A stretch of 64,000 nt of DNA from Zavarzinia aquatilis (GTDB lineage: Bacteria; Pseudomonadota; Alphaproteobacteria; Zavarziniales; Zavarziniaceae), in contig NZ_QGLE01000001.1 of NCBI RefSeq assembly GCF_003173035.1, forward strand, positions 372,001 to 436,000. Reading direction: 5' to 3'. Position 1 is the stretch's first letter. Each line of letters starts with the position of its first letter. This document shows positions 9,001 through 18,041 of this stretch, piece by piece. The position numbers and the translations under genes are program-made. Under the pieces are notes generated by a model. The model made no database searches, had not been told where the DNA came from, and worked only from the letters and a program-made list of their open reading frames with translations.

Positions 9001-9597
9001 GGCCACGACGCGGTCCCGGCCTTCGCCCGCCAGTTCCGTCACCATGTCGCCCGCATCGTCGACGGAATACTTGTCGTCGCCCGCGCCGCCCGTCATGATG
9101 TCGGCGCCTGTGCCGCCGTCCAGCAGGTCGCCCAGCGCGCTTCCGGTCAATGTGTCGTCGCCGCCCCGGCCATAGAGATTGTCGCCGCCACCGCCGCCGA
9201 TCAGCACGTTGGCGGCGTCATTGCCATAGATCGCATTGGCGAATCCATTGCCCGTCAGGTCGATCGCCGAGGTGCCGGCCGCTACCAGTCGTTCCACTTC
9301 GACCCCTGCCGCCAGCACGAAGCCGACAGAGGCGGTCACCGTGTCGCGGCCCTCACCCACCGCTTCCGTTACCGTGTCCCCGGCATCGTCGACCACATAG
9401 CTGTCATCGCCGGACCCGCCCGTCATGGCATCGGCGCCCAGGCCACCGTCCAGCCGGTCGCTGCCTTCGCCGCCCGACAGCGTGTCGTCGCCGCCCTTGC
9501 CGTAGAGCTTGTCGTCCAATTCGAAGCCGGCGATCAGATCGGCCCCGGAAGTCCCCACCAGGCGGTCATTGCCCGCCGTACCGTCGATGTTCGCCAA
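6073..9597 (-). CDS. RTX calcium-binding protein with seven FG-GAP repeats
   Basis: A 1174-residue acidic protein without a Sec signal, as expected for type I secretion. Residues 1-400 contain RTX nonapeptide clusters (GGDGDD, GGTGAD types) in three modules of about 110 residues. Each is followed by DDAGDTVTE and AIDLTGN stretches as in serralysin-type C-termini. Residues about 450-1000 are seven tandem FG-GAP units containing [14 protein letters not shown], an integrin-type calcium loop. Another RTX cluster ([17 protein letters not shown]) and a hydrophobic/acidic tail ending DSDINLV follow, resembling a type I signal. The start is TTG with GGAG 9 bases upstream; no in-frame ATG lies between it and the upstream stop. 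No hlyB/hlyD-type transporter is nearby. It is probably an extracellular adhesin or surface protein; no catalytic domain is evident. Confidence 0.9.
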   Translation of the reverse strand: MANIDGTAGNDRLVGTSGADLIAGFELDDKLYGKGGDDTLSGGEGSDRLDGGLGADAMTGGSGDDSYVVDDAGDTVTEAVGEGRDTVTASVGFVLAAGVEVERLVAAGTSAIDLTGNGFANAIYGNDAANVLIGGGGGDNLYGRGGDDTLTGSALGDLLDGGTGADIMTGGAGDDKYSVDDAGDMVTELAGEGRDRVVASVSYALSAGVEVEELYSQGTGAIDLTGNEYANALVANDAVNLLSGGDGDDRINARGGADTLDGGAGDDVLIGGTGADAMAGGADDDTYYVDDAGDTVTELVGEGADRVLIETTWTLGAGQHVEQLVVRGSANIDVTGNELANEIFGNAGANVLSGGGGDDTIHGATGDTLDGGFGADSYIVRGGGTGTIRVIGEAADSLSTTDTGWLAAGTALLDGVLVKRFVNGNVTMTVDAAIDTSGVQIVPIGATVTTAGYDRQVIDLTNLAAAQGFIIQGDTAYDRAGWSVSSAGDVNGDGFDDLITGAPFGSDGGLAAGEAYVVFGGVGGFGTAVGSREVVDLTSLSAEQGFIIQGDAGDHRNGFPPGVRLGDVAGFSISCAGDVNGDGLDDLIVGAYGGADGGNAAGEAYVVFGGVDTFGTDVGGRQVIDLTMLSAAQGFIIQGDAAQDNAGRSVSSAGDVNGDGFDDLIVGAPYGDDGGNSAGEAYVVFGGAATFGTDVGGRQVIDLTTLSAAQGFIIQGDAVADYTGRSVSSAGDVNGDGFDDLIVGANGGDDGDGRAGEAYVVFGSAGTFGNELDGRQVIDLTTLSVAQGFIIQGDTGDDRAGISVSSAGDVNGDGFDDVIVGAYQGDDGDINAGEAYVIFGGHTFGTDVSGRQVIDLTTLSVAQGFIIQGDTGDDRAGASVSSAGDVNGDGFDDLIVGASFGDDGGDHAGEAYVVFGSGSGFGNDVGGRQVIDLTTLSAVQGFTIQGDAAGDAAGISVSSAGDVNSDGFADLIVGASLGDDGGNAAGEAYVIFGGPAGFDLAQVAGSSDGDDTLTGTAASERLIGGRGNDTLVGNGGADVFVGGQGDDLIDIGAGSFFRVDGGTGSDTLATTASLDFTELDDVMIQGIEIIDITGNGGQTLTFDATDVLAFGAVNTDVLGTTHDNVLTIAGDAADSVTLSGLATAGSISFGGNDWDLYAVGGTVVLAIDSDINLV
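6590..8240 (-). repeat. Seven tandem FG-GAP coding repeats
   Basis: Seven consecutive units of about 76-79 codons (roughly 230 bases) inside the RTX gene, each starting RQVIDLT-like and ending AGEAYVVFG. Units 3-6 are nearly identical at DNA level over long stretches. Unit 2 carries about ten extra residues (around [10 protein letters not shown]) with sequence unlike its neighbours. Unit 7 diverges at its end. Seven units fit a closed seven-bladed propeller. Such similarity can also cause recombination or misassembly. Confidence 0.9.
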
Positions 9598-9624
9598 GAT
9601 GAAGAACTCCGTGCCTTCGCTGCG

Positions 9625-9685
9625 AGAAATAAGATCAACTTATCTCTATCACGCTCACGCCGTTTTTCTTCACCCTACCGGGTGA
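9625..9685. promoter_or_regulatory. Two inverted repeats upstream of the RTX gene
   Basis: AGAAATAAG-ATCAA-CTTATCTCT (9625-9647) is an inverted repeat with one mismatch. TCACCC-TACC-GGGTGA (9670-9685) is a perfect 16-base palindrome. Both lie 28-90 bases upstream of the RTX start in an AT-richer patch, so they may be operators or part of the leader. The rest of the 330-base gap (9598-9927) holds a GC-rich hairpin listed separately and no convincing gene. Confidence 0.4.
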
Positions 9686-9814
9686 TGGCGTCATCTAAAT
9701 TCCAGCCGAAGTGGGATGAATGACAGGGGCGGAAATCTCGCAGGACCCACGCGATGCCGCCTTCGATGGCCAGCACCCTGCCGAGGAGCAGGATGGCCCG
9801 CCGTGAAATCGCCG

Positions 9815-9851
9815 AACCCTTGCCCCTCGGAAAGGGGGGAGGGGCAGGGTT
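9815..9851. repeat. Intergenic GC-rich hairpin
   Basis: AACCCTTGCCCCT pairs with AGGGGCAGGGTT with one bulged T across a 12-base loop. The form resembles dispersed palindromic intergenic repeats seen in many alphaproteobacteria. No T-run follows, so it is not a clear terminator. It is 76 bases before the dehalogenase start. Confidence 0.45.
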
Positions 9852-9927
9852 GACCGCCCGGCTGCCCCGGCGCCACTCTGCGGGAAGCGTCCCCGCCAGA
9901 GGGGCGATCGAGGCGAGGAGAGCGGCC

Positions 9928-10818
9928 GTGGATATCCTGCGTACACCCGACGAGCGTTTTGCCGGCCTGCCCGGTTTCGAGTTCGCCCCCCATTATCTCG
10001 ACGATCTGCCGGGCTTCGCGGGTCTGCGGATGCATTATCTCGACGAAGGGCCTGCGGGGGCGGCGGAGACGTTCCTCTGCCTGCACGGCCAGCCGACCTG
10101 GAGTTACCTCTACCGGCGCATGATCCCGATCTTCGCCGCCGCCGGCGCGCGGGTGGTGGCGCCCGACATGTTCGGCTTCGGCCGCTCCGACAAGCCGGCC
10201 GACGACGGCGCCTATACCTATCATTTCCATCGCGACAGCCTGATGCGCTTCATCGAGCGGCTGGACCTGCGCAACGTGACCCTGGTCTGTCAGGACTGGG
10301 GCGGGCTCTACGGCCTGACCATCGTCCCCGACATGGCCGAGCGGTTCTCCCGCCTGATCGTCATGAACACGACGATCCCGGTGGGTGAAAGCCCGGGGCC
10401 GGGCTTCGATGCCTGGAAGGCTTTCAACCGCAGCCAGCCGGACCTCGCCATCGGCCGCATGATCGGGCGCGGCACGCCGCATCTGACGCCGGCCGAAATC
10501 GCCGCCTATGACGCGCCCTATCCCGATGCCCGCTACAAGGGCGGTGTTCGCCGGTTCCCCGAACTCGTGCCGGTCTCGCCCGAAATGGACGGCGTGGCGG
10601 AAGGGCTGCGGGCACGCGAATTCTGGTCGAATACCTGGCAGGGACAGAGCTTCATGGCCGTGGGCATGGCCGATCCCGTGCTGGGGCCACCGGCCATGAC
10701 CTTCCTGCGCGGCCTCATCCGGCATTGTCCGGCGCCGCTGGAGATCGCGGGCGGGGGCCACTTCGTGCAGGAATGGGGCGAGGAAATCGCGATCCGGGCA
10801 CTGGAGAGTTTCGCCTGA
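9928..10818 (+). CDS. dhmA: Haloalkane dehalogenase, subfamily I-like
   Basis: An alpha/beta hydrolase of 296 residues predicted to hydrolyse haloalkanes to alcohol plus halide in the cytoplasm. The oxyanion motif is HGQPTW (residues 53-58). The nucleophile is Asp123 in CQDWGG with the halide-binding Trp124 next to it, the acid is Asp249 in GMADPVLG and the base is His278 in GGHFVQE. Acid placement before the C-terminal helix fits the DhlA/DhmA group (HLD-I). The GTG at 9928 is chosen because GAGGAG lies 7 bases upstream; the open frame continues upstream but is not protein-like. The gene stands alone between an RTX gene and the pse cassette. The dhmA symbol is by similarity; substrate range is unknown. 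Confidence 0.88.
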   Translation: MDILRTPDERFAGLPGFEFAPHYLDDLPGFAGLRMHYLDEGPAGAAETFLCLHGQPTWSYLYRRMIPIFAAAGARVVAPDMFGFGRSDKPADDGAYTYHFHRDSLMRFIERLDLRNVTLVCQDWGGLYGLTIVPDMAERFSRLIVMNTTIPVGESPGPGFDAWKAFNRSQPDLAIGRMIGRGTPHLTPAEIAAYDAPYPDARYKGGVRRFPELVPVSPEMDGVAEGLRAREFWSNTWQGQSFMAVGMADPVLGPPAMTFLRGLIRHCPAPLEIAGGGHFVQEWGEEIAIRALESFA

Positions 10819-10918
10819 CGAGGGCGCTCCGCGTGGTTAAAAAAACGCAACGACGGTAACCATCTGGAAGGTGTTTGCTCCTTAAGTTCCGGTCAGACAG
10901 CAACCGGAGACCGCGGGA

Positions 10919-11917
10919 ATGAAACCTGACAGCACGATCCTGGTGACGGGCGGCACAGGCTCGTTCGGCAATACTTTCGTCCCCATGACGCTCGATCGCT
11001 ACAACCCGAAGAAGATCATCATCTATTCGCGCGACGAGATGAAGCAGTGGGAGATGGCGAAACTTTATGCCGGCGACAGCCGTGTGCGTTTCTTCATCGG
11101 TGACGTGCGGGATCGGGAGCGACTTTATCGCGCGCTCGATGGTGTCGACTATGTCGTTCATGCCGCCGCGACCAAAATTGTGCCGACGGCGGAATACAAC
11201 CCCTTCGAGTGCGTGAAGACGAATGTGCATGGCGCGATGAATCTGATCGATGCCTGCATCGACAAGAAGGTCAAGCGCGTGGTCGCCCTGTCGACCGACA
11301 AGGCCAGCAGCCCGGTCAATCTTTACGGCGCGACCAAGCTGGTGTCGGACAAGCTCTTCGTCGCCGGCAATTCCTATTCCGGCGCGGCGGATACACGTTT
11401 CGCCGTCGTCCGCTATGGCAATGTCATGGGCTCGCGCGGCTCGGTCATTCCCTTCTTCCTGTCGATCAAGGACAAGGGCGTGCTGCCGGTGACCGATTCC
11501 CGCATGACCCGCTTCATGATCACGCTGGAGCAGGGCGTCGAACTGGTCTGGCACGCTTTCAACGACATGGAGGGCGGCGAAATCTACGTCCGCAAGATCC
11601 CGTCGATGAAGGTGACCGACATCGCCAGGGCGGTCGATCCCAAGGCGCGGCAGGATATCGTCGGCCTGCGTCCGGGCGAGAAACTGCACGAACAGATGAT
11701 CAGCGCCGAAGACAGCTACTACACCTATGAATATGACGACTATTACAAGATCCTGCCCTCGATCCACACCTGGACCCAGCGCATGGCGAGGGTGAACGGC
11801 GGCCGCAAGGTGCCCGAAGGCTTCGTCTACGCCAGCGACAACAACGAGGAGTGGATGTCGCCGGAACAGCTCGGCCACTGGATCGAGGACAACAAGGCGA
11901 AGATCGGACACATCTGA
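10919..11917 (+). CDS. pseB: UDP-GlcNAc 4,6-dehydratase (inverting)
   Basis: First enzyme of pseudaminic acid synthesis: converts UDP-GlcNAc to UDP-2-acetamido-2,6-dideoxy-beta-L-arabino-hexos-4-ulose. It is an extended SDR of 332 residues with the NAD(P) motif TGGTGSFG (10-17), the Asp127/Lys128 pair in STDKAS and the Tyr136-x3-Lys140 dyad in YGATK, all characteristic of PseB/FlaA1. It starts the four-gene cassette; its TGA overlaps the pseC ATG. The upstream 100 bases contain TGGTTA/TAACCA (10834-10862) and no certain promoter. Confidence 0.93.
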   Translation: MKPDSTILVTGGTGSFGNTFVPMTLDRYNPKKIIIYSRDEMKQWEMAKLYAGDSRVRFFIGDVRDRERLYRALDGVDYVVHAAATKIVPTAEYNPFECVKTNVHGAMNLIDACIDKKVKRVVALSTDKASSPVNLYGATKLVSDKLFVAGNSYSGAADTRFAVVRYGNVMGSRGSVIPFFLSIKDKGVLPVTDSRMTRFMITLEQGVELVWHAFNDMEGGEIYVRKIPSMKVTDIARAVDPKARQDIVGLRPGEKLHEQMISAEDSYYTYEYDDYYKILPSIHTWTQRMARVNGGRKVPEGFVYASDNNEEWMSPEQLGHWIEDNKAKIGHI

Positions 11918-13068
11918 TGATCCCCTATGGCCGGCAGGACATCACGCAGGCGGATATCGACGCGGTTGGCGCGGTCCTGCGCTCCGATTTCCTGACGCAG
12001 GGGCCGATGGTGCCGCGCTTCGAGGCAGCGGTGGCGGATCGCTGCGGCGCGCCCCACGCGATTGCCGTCAACAGCGCGACCTCTGCCCTGCATGTCGCCT
12101 GCCTCGCCCTTGGCCTCGGGCCGGGCGATATCCTGTGGACCACGCCGGTTACTTTTGTCGCCTCGGCCAATTGCGCGCTCTATTGCGGGGCCGAGGTCGA
12201 TTTCGTCGATATCGACCCGGCGACCTATAACCTCTGCCCCCGGGCGCTCGAAGCGAAACTGATCGAGGCGAAGGTGGCGGGAAGGTTGCCGAAGGTGGTG
12301 GTGCCCGTGCATCTCGCCGGCCAGTCGCCGGACATGGCCGCGATCCACGACCTCGCCACGCGCTTCGGTTTTCGCGTGATCGAGGATGCCTCCCACGCCA
12401 TCGGCGCGACCTACCTCGGCGCAGCGGTGGGCGATTGCCGTTACAGCGACATCACCGTCTTCAGCTTTCACCCGGTGAAGATCATCACCACGGGGGAAGG
12501 GGGCATGGCCCTGACCCGCGATCCCGCGCTCGCCGCGCGCATGGATCTCCTGCGCAGTCACGGCATCACCCGCGATCCCGCCCTGATGAGCCACGCGCCC
12601 GACGGCCCGTGGTACTACCAGCAGGTCGATCTCGGTTACAACTACCGCATGACCGACATTCAGGCCGCCCTCGGCCTGTCGCAGATGACCCGGCTCGGCG
12701 ATTACGTCGCCCGGCGGCGTTTGCTGGCGCGGCGTTACGATAGACTGCTCGCGGGCCTGCCGCTGCGCGTGCCGTTTCAGCATGGCGACGGCGAATCCGC
12801 CTGGCATCTCTATATCGTCCGGCTCGACCCCGCGCTCGACCGCCGCGCGGTGTTCGAGGCGTTGCGGGCCGCCGGCATCGGCGTGAACCTGCATTACATA
12901 CCGGTGCACACCCAGCCCTATTACGCCGCGAAGGGCTTCGCCCCCGGCGATTTCCCGGAAGCGGAGCGTTACTACGCCGAGGCGATCAGCCTGCCGCTCT
13001 ATCCCGGCCTGACCGAGGCGATGCAGGACGAGGTGATCGCCGCCCTGCGCCGGGCAGTGGCGCCATGA
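11917..13068 (+). CDS. pseC: UDP-4-amino-4,6-dideoxy-N-acetyl-altrosamine transaminase
   Basis: PLP aminotransferase of the DegT/DnrJ/EryC1 family, 383 residues, the second pseudaminic acid step (4-amino transfer to the PseB product). The PLP lysine is Lys188 in FSFHPVKIITTGEGG, the internal-aldimine motif of the family. NYRMTDIQAALG and NLHYIPVHTQPYY are typical of PseC. The ATG at 11917 overlaps the pseB stop codon (TGATG), indicating translational coupling. Confidence 0.92.
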   Translation: MIPYGRQDITQADIDAVGAVLRSDFLTQGPMVPRFEAAVADRCGAPHAIAVNSATSALHVACLALGLGPGDILWTTPVTFVASANCALYCGAEVDFVDIDPATYNLCPRALEAKLIEAKVAGRLPKVVVPVHLAGQSPDMAAIHDLATRFGFRVIEDASHAIGATYLGAAVGDCRYSDITVFSFHPVKIITTGEGGMALTRDPALAARMDLLRSHGITRDPALMSHAPDGPWYYQQVDLGYNYRMTDIQAALGLSQMTRLGDYVARRRLLARRYDRLLAGLPLRVPFQHGDGESAWHLYIVRLDPALDRRAVFEALRAAGIGVNLHYIPVHTQPYYAAKGFAPGDFPEAERYYAEAISLPLYPGLTEAMQDEVIAALRRAVAP

Positions 13069-13769
13069 GGATCGCCGTCATTCCGGCCCGGGGCGGCAGC
13101 AAGCGCATCCCGCGCAAGAACATCAGGGCTTTCGCCGGTCGGCCGATGATCGCCTGGACCATTGCCGCCTTGCGGCACAGTGGCTGCCTCGACCGCATCC
13201 TGGTCTCGACCGATGACGCGGAAATCGCCGAGGTCGCAAGGGCAGAGGGGGCGGAAGTGCCCTTCCTGCGCCCGGCGCATCTGGCCGACGACCACACCGC
13301 GACCGCGCCGGTGATCGCCCATGCCATCGACGAGGTGACGGCGGCGGGCAGGGCGCCCGATGTCGTCTGCTGTGCCTATGCGACCGCGCCCTTCCTCGAC
13401 CCCGGCGATATCCGCGCCGGTCTCGAGGTGCTGATCGACAGCGGCGCCGACTACGCCTTCTCGGCGACAAGTTACGGCTTTCCCATTCAGCGCGCCCTGC
13501 GCCTGCGCGGCGATGGCGGGGTGGAAATGTTCCAGCCTGCGCATTTCGCGACCCGCAGCCAGGATCTGGAGCCGGCCTTTCACGATGCCGGACAATTCTA
13601 CTGGGGCCGGCCGGAAGCCTTCCGGGAGGGCCGGCCCTTTTTCACGCCCCGCTCGCGCGCGGTGCTGCTGCCGCGCTGGCGGGTGCAGGACATCGACACG
13701 CCGGAAGACTGGGAGCGGGCGGAGCTGATGTTCGCCGCCCTGAAGCTGCGAACGGGAGCGGCATCATGA
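13065..13769 (+). CDS. pseF: Pseudaminic acid cytidylyltransferase
   Basis: Activates pseudaminic acid with CTP to CMP-Pse, the donor for glycosyltransferases. It has 234 residues with the N-terminal CTP-binding motif IPARGGSKRIPRKNI of CMP-sugar synthetases, VSTDDAEIAEVA and a C-terminal DIDTPEDWERAE metal/substrate region. It overlaps pseC by 4 bases (ATGA) and pseI by 4 bases. PseF rather than NeuA is preferred because of the surrounding pseB, pseC and pseI. Confidence 0.92.
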   Translation: MRIAVIPARGGSKRIPRKNIRAFAGRPMIAWTIAALRHSGCLDRILVSTDDAEIAEVARAEGAEVPFLRPAHLADDHTATAPVIAHAIDEVTAAGRAPDVVCCAYATAPFLDPGDIRAGLEVLIDSGADYAFSATSYGFPIQRALRLRGDGGVEMFQPAHFATRSQDLEPAFHDAGQFYWGRPEAFREGRPFFTPRSRAVLLPRWRVQDIDTPEDWERAELMFAALKLRTGAAS

Positions 13770-14824
13770 CGGCTATAACCCCAACGATCACCATCGACGG
13801 CCGCGTGATCGGCGGCGATGCGCCGCCCTATGTCATCGCCGAAATGTCGGCCAATCACAACGGCAGCCTCGACACCGCCTTCGCCATCATCGACGCGGCC
13901 AAGGCGGCCGGGGCCGACGCGGTGAAGATGCAGACCTATCGGCCGGACACGATCACCCTCGACAGCGATGCCCCGGAATTCCGCATAAGGGGCGGTCTGT
14001 GGGACGGCCGCACCCTCTACGACCTCTACGCCGAGGCCCACACGCCGTGGGACTGGCACCGGCCGCTGTTCGACCATGCGCGGGCACGCGGCATTACCAT
14101 CTTTTCCTCGCCCTTCGATACGACGGCCATCGACCTTCTCGAAGACCTTGGCGCGCCCGCCTACAAGATCGCGTCCTTCGAGGCGGTGGACCTGCCGTTG
14201 ATCCGCTATGCCGCGGCGACCCGCAAGCCCATGATCATCTCGACCGGCATGGCCGACGACGAGGAGATCGCGGAAGCCATCGCCGCCGCCCGCGATGGCG
14301 GCTGCCGCGAGCTGGCGATCCTGCATTGCGTCAGCGGCTATCCGGCGCCCGCGTCCGATTACAACCTGCGCACCCTGACCGACATGATCGGACGCTTCGG
14401 CTGCGTCACCGGCCTGTCGGATCATACGCTCGACAATACGACCGCCATCGCTGCCGTTGCGCTGGGCGCCGCCATCCTCGAGAAGCACTTCACCCTCGAC
14501 CGCACGGGCGGCGGCCCGGACGACAGTTTCTCGCTCGAACCCGCCGATCTTGCCGCCCTGTGCGGCGCCGCCCGCACCTGCTGGCAGGCCCTCGGCCGCA
14601 TCGACTACGGCCGGAAGTCGAGCGAGGCGGGCAACATGCAGTTCCGCCGCTCGCTCTATTTCGTGAAGGACCTGAAGGCGGGCGAGATCGTCCCGCCGGA
14701 TGCGGTCCGCAGCGTCCGCCCCGGTTACGGCGCCGCGCCCAAGTTCCTCGACCGGATCGTCGGCCGCCGGGTAACCCGGGACGTCGCCGCCAAGACCCCG
14801 GTCCGCCTCGACGCGGTGGAATAG
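13766..14824 (+). CDS. pseI: Pseudaminic acid synthase
   Basis: Condenses 6-deoxy-AltdiNAc with phosphoenolpyruvate to give pseudaminic acid. It has 352 residues: an N-terminal NeuB-type TIM barrel (VIAEMSANHNGS, AVKMQTY, ASFEAVDLPLI) and a C-terminal SAF/antifreeze-like domain (about 295-350, LYFVKDLKAGEIV). It is last in the cassette. The enzymes between PseC and PseI, the N-acetyltransferase PseH and the UDP-sugar hydrolase PseG, are not in the window, so they must be elsewhere or replaced. Confidence 0.93.
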   Translation: MTAITPTITIDGRVIGGDAPPYVIAEMSANHNGSLDTAFAIIDAAKAAGADAVKMQTYRPDTITLDSDAPEFRIRGGLWDGRTLYDLYAEAHTPWDWHRPLFDHARARGITIFSSPFDTTAIDLLEDLGAPAYKIASFEAVDLPLIRYAAATRKPMIISTGMADDEEIAEAIAAARDGGCRELAILHCVSGYPAPASDYNLRTLTDMIGRFGCVTGLSDHTLDNTTAIAAVALGAAILEKHFTLDRTGGGPDDSFSLEPADLAALCGAARTCWQALGRIDYGRKSSEAGNMQFRRSLYFVKDLKAGEIVPPDAVRSVRPGYGAAPKFLDRIVGRRVTRDVAAKTPVRLDAVE

Positions 14825-14899
14825 CCATCACGCCCCCGAAACTCGGCGTCCCGGCGCAGGCCGTGACCTTGCGCCGGCAGCGCGCCTGATCGTCGCAGG

Positions 14900-14919
14900 A
14901 TGCCGGCCCTCGCCGGCAT
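14900..14919. repeat. Palindrome between convergent pseI and atpG
   Basis: ATGCCGGC-CCTC-GCCGGCAT is an 8-base perfect stem with a 4-base loop in the 115-base convergent gap. It resembles dispersed intergenic palindromes of alphaproteobacteria and could also terminate transcription from either side, although no T-run is present. Confidence 0.5.
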
Positions 14920-14939
14920 GACGAGGCAGGGGCGAGAGT

Positions 14940-15794
14940 TCAGCCGGCGGCGTCCCTTGCCGCCGCCTCGCCGGACGAGAGTTCGATGATCTCCGCCGTG
15001 ATTTCTTCCTGGCGGATGCGGCGGCGCAGGGCTTCGAGTTCGGTCATCTGTCGCTCGATCTGGCTGTGGGCGCCGGCCATGGCTTCCATGCGCGCCTCGT
15101 TCTCGGCGGCGAAGGCGTGAAGCGCGGCGTTGCACAGCTGGGCATGGATATAATCCCCCACCAGTTCCGACAAGAGCACGGTCGGCGCGAGGTGAACCAG
15201 CGGTGGCTCCCGCGTCGCGGTCAGGGAAAAGGCGGCATAATCGAAGGGCAACAGGGGACGATGGGTCATTTCGGTACCGCCGCCCGGTCGCCAATGGGCA
15301 AAGACGGCGTCGAGCCGGGTAATCTCCCCCGCCGCGATGGGGGCCTCCAGCGTCTCGACGATGCGCTCCGCCAGGGTGGGGATCGCGGGGGTATGGGCCG
15401 GCATTTCCAGGGTCCAGCGGGGCGCAAGGCCGCGCTCCCGCGCCAGCATGATGCCGCGCGTGCCGATCAGGAACAGATCGGTCTCTTCGAGTTCCGCCGC
15501 CGCCCGGTCCAGCACTCTTTCGTTGAAGGCCCCGGCGAAGCCCTGTTCGGCGCCGAACAGCACCATCGCCCGCCGGCCCCGCCCGCCGCCGCTGTCCCGA
15601 GGCACCTCGGTCAGCAGGGACAGGGCGCGTCCCAGGGCACCGGCGATCATGCCGGCATGGGCGTCGATGGCCGCGACCTGATTGCGCGCCTGCTGGGCCC
15701 GCGCCGCGGCGATGCCACGCATGGCGTTGACCACGGTGCCGAGCTGGCCGATGCCGGCGATCCGTCCCTCGATCTCGGCCAGCCGCCCGGTCAT
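14940..15794 (-). CDS. atpG: N-type ATPase gamma subunit
   Basis: Central stalk subunit of F1, 284 residues, last gene of the N-ATPase operon. It has the N-terminal coiled-coil helix ([26 protein letters not shown]) and the C-terminal helix ([20 protein letters not shown]) that form the rotor shaft, around a Rossmann-like middle. The core matches gamma but is divergent from mitochondrial-type gamma, as expected for N-ATPases. The ATG at 15794 overlaps the atpA stop as ATGA. Downstream is the convergent pse cassette. Confidence 0.93.
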   Translation of the reverse strand: MTGRLAEIEGRIAGIGQLGTVVNAMRGIAAARAQQARNQVAAIDAHAGMIAGALGRALSLLTEVPRDSGGGRGRRAMVLFGAEQGFAGAFNERVLDRAAAELEETDLFLIGTRGIMLARERGLAPRWTLEMPAHTPAIPTLAERIVETLEAPIAAGEITRLDAVFAHWRPGGGTEMTHRPLLPFDYAAFSLTATREPPLVHLAPTVLLSELVGDYIHAQLCNAALHAFAAENEARMEAMAGAHSQIERQMTELEALRRRIRQEEITAEIIELSSGEAAARDAAG

Positions 15795-17311
15795 GGCGGG
15801 CCGGCCTTCAGGTGCCGGGTCAGGATCTCGGTCAGGCGCTCGCGCTCGCCCGGATCGAAACGCCCGCCGGCCTCGATATGGCGGACGATGTCGGGGGCCT
15901 CGCGGTCGAGCAGGGGGCCGAGGTCGTGGCGGAACTGGCCGACCGCTTCGACCGGCAGGGTATCGAACAGGCCGGCCTGCAGCGCGAGGACGAGGGCGAC
16001 CTCCTCGACGAGGCGGGACGGCGCGTGCTGGCCCTGGCCGAGGATGGCGCGGATGCGCGCGCCATGGGTCAGCTGGTCGCGCACGCGCTGGTCCGGCATC
16101 CCGCCGAAGCGGGTGAACATCTCGAGTTCCAGAAACTGCGCATAGTCGAGGCGCAGGGTTTCCGCCACGTCGCGCAGGGCCCGCGCCTGGGTCTTGCCGC
16201 CGACGCGGGAGACCGAGGTGCCGGCATCGACCGCCGGCTTCTGTCCCTCGTGGAACAGCCGGGCGTCGAGCACGATCTGCCCGTCGGTGATCGAGATGAG
16301 ATTGGTCGGGATATAGGCCGACAGATTGCCGGCATCGGTCTCGGCGATGGGCAGGGCGGTGAGGGAGCCGCCGCCCTTTTCCTTCGACAGTTTGGACGCC
16401 CGCTCCAGCAGGCGGGCATGGACATAGAAGACATCGCCCGGATAGGCCTCGCGCCCCGGCGATTGCCGGGTGAGCAGGGCGATCTCGCGGTGGCTGGCGG
16501 CGTGTTTGCTCAGGTCGTCGAAGACGATCAGGGCGTGCTGGCCCCGGTCGCGGAAATATTCCGCCATGGTGGTGCCGGCGAAGGGCGCGATCCATTGCAG
16601 GCCGGGCGAACTCGCCGCTTCGGCGACGACGACGATGCAACGCTCGAAGGCGCCGTGTTGCTGGATGGCGTCGATGGCGCGGCGCACGCTGGTGCTCTTC
16701 TGGCCGATGGCGACATAGACGCAGATGATGTCGCTGTCCCGCTGGCTGATGATCGTGTCGACGGCGATGGTGGTCTTGCCCGTGGCGCGGTCGCCGATGA
16801 TCAGCTCGCGCTGGCCCCGGCCGAGGGCGAACAGCGTGTCGATGACGAGGGTGCCGGTCTGCACCGGCTCGGTCACCAGATCGCGCTCGATGATCGAGGG
16901 GGCGGGGCGCTCGACCGGCAGGGTCTCGTTTGCCTCGACCGGGCCGAGACCGTCGAGCGGACGGCCGAGCGGATCGACCACCCGGCCGAGCAGGGCGGGC
17001 CCGACCGGCACGCGGACGACATCGCCTGTGCCGCGCACCCGGTCGCCCGCGACGACGGTGTCGACCGCGTCGAGAAGGACGCAGCCGATGCGTCCCTCGT
17101 CCAGCACCTGGGCATAGCCGAACTGGCCCTTCTCGAAGCGCAGCAATTCGTCAAGCCGGGCGCCAGGCAGGCCCGAGACGAGGGCGATGCCGTCGGCGAC
17201 ATGCTCGACCCGGCCGATTTCCTCGGCGGCCGGGCCGAGACTGGCCCCGGCGATACGGCTTCGCGCCGTGGCCAGCCAGTTCTCGGGCCCGGGATCAGGA
17301 GGCGCGGTCAT
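15791..17311 (-). CDS. atpA: N-type ATPase alpha subunit
   Basis: Non-catalytic nucleotide-binding F1 subunit, 506 residues. The Walker A motif is GDRATGKTT and Walker B-like [12 protein letters not shown]; the alpha-type signature [16 protein letters not shown] is present. The start overlaps the end of atpF by 17 bases, so translation of the stator and the head is coupled. It ends in an ATGA overlap with atpG. Confidence 0.96.
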   Translation of the reverse strand: MTAPPDPGPENWLATARSRIAGASLGPAAEEIGRVEHVADGIALVSGLPGARLDELLRFEKGQFGYAQVLDEGRIGCVLLDAVDTVVAGDRVRGTGDVVRVPVGPALLGRVVDPLGRPLDGLGPVEANETLPVERPAPSIIERDLVTEPVQTGTLVIDTLFALGRGQRELIIGDRATGKTTIAVDTIISQRDSDIICVYVAIGQKSTSVRRAIDAIQQHGAFERCIVVVAEAASSPGLQWIAPFAGTTMAEYFRDRGQHALIVFDDLSKHAASHREIALLTRQSPGREAYPGDVFYVHARLLERASKLSKEKGGGSLTALPIAETDAGNLSAYIPTNLISITDGQIVLDARLFHEGQKPAVDAGTSVSRVGGKTQARALRDVAETLRLDYAQFLELEMFTRFGGMPDQRVRDQLTHGARIRAILGQGQHAPSRLVEEVALVLALQAGLFDTLPVEAVGQFRHDLGPLLDREAPDIVRHIEAGGRFDPGERERLTEILTRHLKAGPP

Positions 17312-18038
17312 GGTTCAGTTCCGCTTCGATACGGGCAAGGTCGGCCCGCCAGTTGTTGCTGATGACGAAATGCGGGCCATGCGCTTCGAGGCCGGCGATC
17401 AGCGCGGGTTCCACCCGGAAGCTGAGCCGGGGCGTGCCGCCGAGGGCCAGGGACAGCGCGTCGCGGCAGGCCGCCTGCGCCGCCTCGTCGAGAGGGGACG
17501 CGCTCTCGATCGCGATTTCCGATTCTTCGGCGATGGCGCCGGCACGCAGCTCGGGCGGCAGCGCGCGCGCCGCCTCGGCAAGGCCGGTCAGGAAAGACTG
17601 GAACAGCGGCGCCGGCGCGAGGCGGCCGGTCAGCCGCGCGGCGATGCCGAGGGCCAGCTGCCCGGCCTGCGCCGCCCAGACGCCCCGCGCCGCGATGCCA
17701 TCCTTTTCGATCTGGTCCCGGGCGGCTTCGCGCGCGGCGGCGATGTCCCGCGCCGCGTCGTCGCGCAAACGCCGCCCCTCGGCCTCGGCCGCCTCGCGCG
17801 CGGCGGCGAGCATCGCCTCGCGCTCGGCGGCGAGGCCGGCGCGGGTCTCGGCGATCTTCGCCGCTTCCGCCGTGGCCTCCGCCTTCTTCGCCTCGGCCTC
17901 GCTCAGGGTCGCGGCGACGATCTTGCGCCGCTCCTCGACGATGGCGGCGAGCGGACGCCAGAAGAAGCGCGCCAGCAGCCAGATCAGGACGGTGACATTG
18001 ACCGCCTGCAGGCCGAGGGTCCACCAGTCGACGGTCAT
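17295..18038 (-). CDS. atpF: N-type ATPase b subunit, extended C-terminus
   Basis: Peripheral stalk subunit, 247 residues, longer than a usual b subunit (about 160). It has one N-terminal membrane helix (about residues 7-27), then a charged Ala/Glu/Lys/Arg coiled coil to about 135. The C-terminal 100 residues (from [14 protein letters not shown]) resemble the C-terminal part of a delta/OSCP subunit. N-ATPase operons lack atpH, so this extension probably supplies the delta function; that is inference. It is 3 bases after atpE and overlaps atpA. Confidence 0.92.
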   Translation of the reverse strand: MTVDWWTLGLQAVNVTVLIWLLARFFWRPLAAIVEERRKIVAATLSEAEAKKAEATAEAAKIAETRAGLAAEREAMLAAAREAAEAEGRRLRDDAARDIAAAREAARDQIEKDGIAARGVWAAQAGQLALGIAARLTGRLAPAPLFQSFLTGLAEAARALPPELRAGAIAEESEIAIESASPLDEAAQAACRDALSLALGGTPRLSFRVEPALIAGLEAHGPHFVISNNWRADLARIEAELNHDRAS

Positions 18039-18041
18039 GGA

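Noticed and set aside
9754-9927. An N-terminal extension of the haloalkane dehalogenase
   Set aside because: The upstream open frame is Arg/Pro-rich and contains a GC hairpin. The GTG at 9928 has a strong GAGGAG site and fits family length.
10865-10879. A sigma-54-like promoter (TGG...TTGCT) before pseB
   Set aside because: The GG and GC elements are 9 bases apart instead of 10, and the TGGCAC core is poor.
1-10900. The arsenic-to-dehalogenase block as a genomic island
   Set aside because: The gene content is accessory, but I saw no integrase, transposase, tRNA end or direct-repeat boundary.
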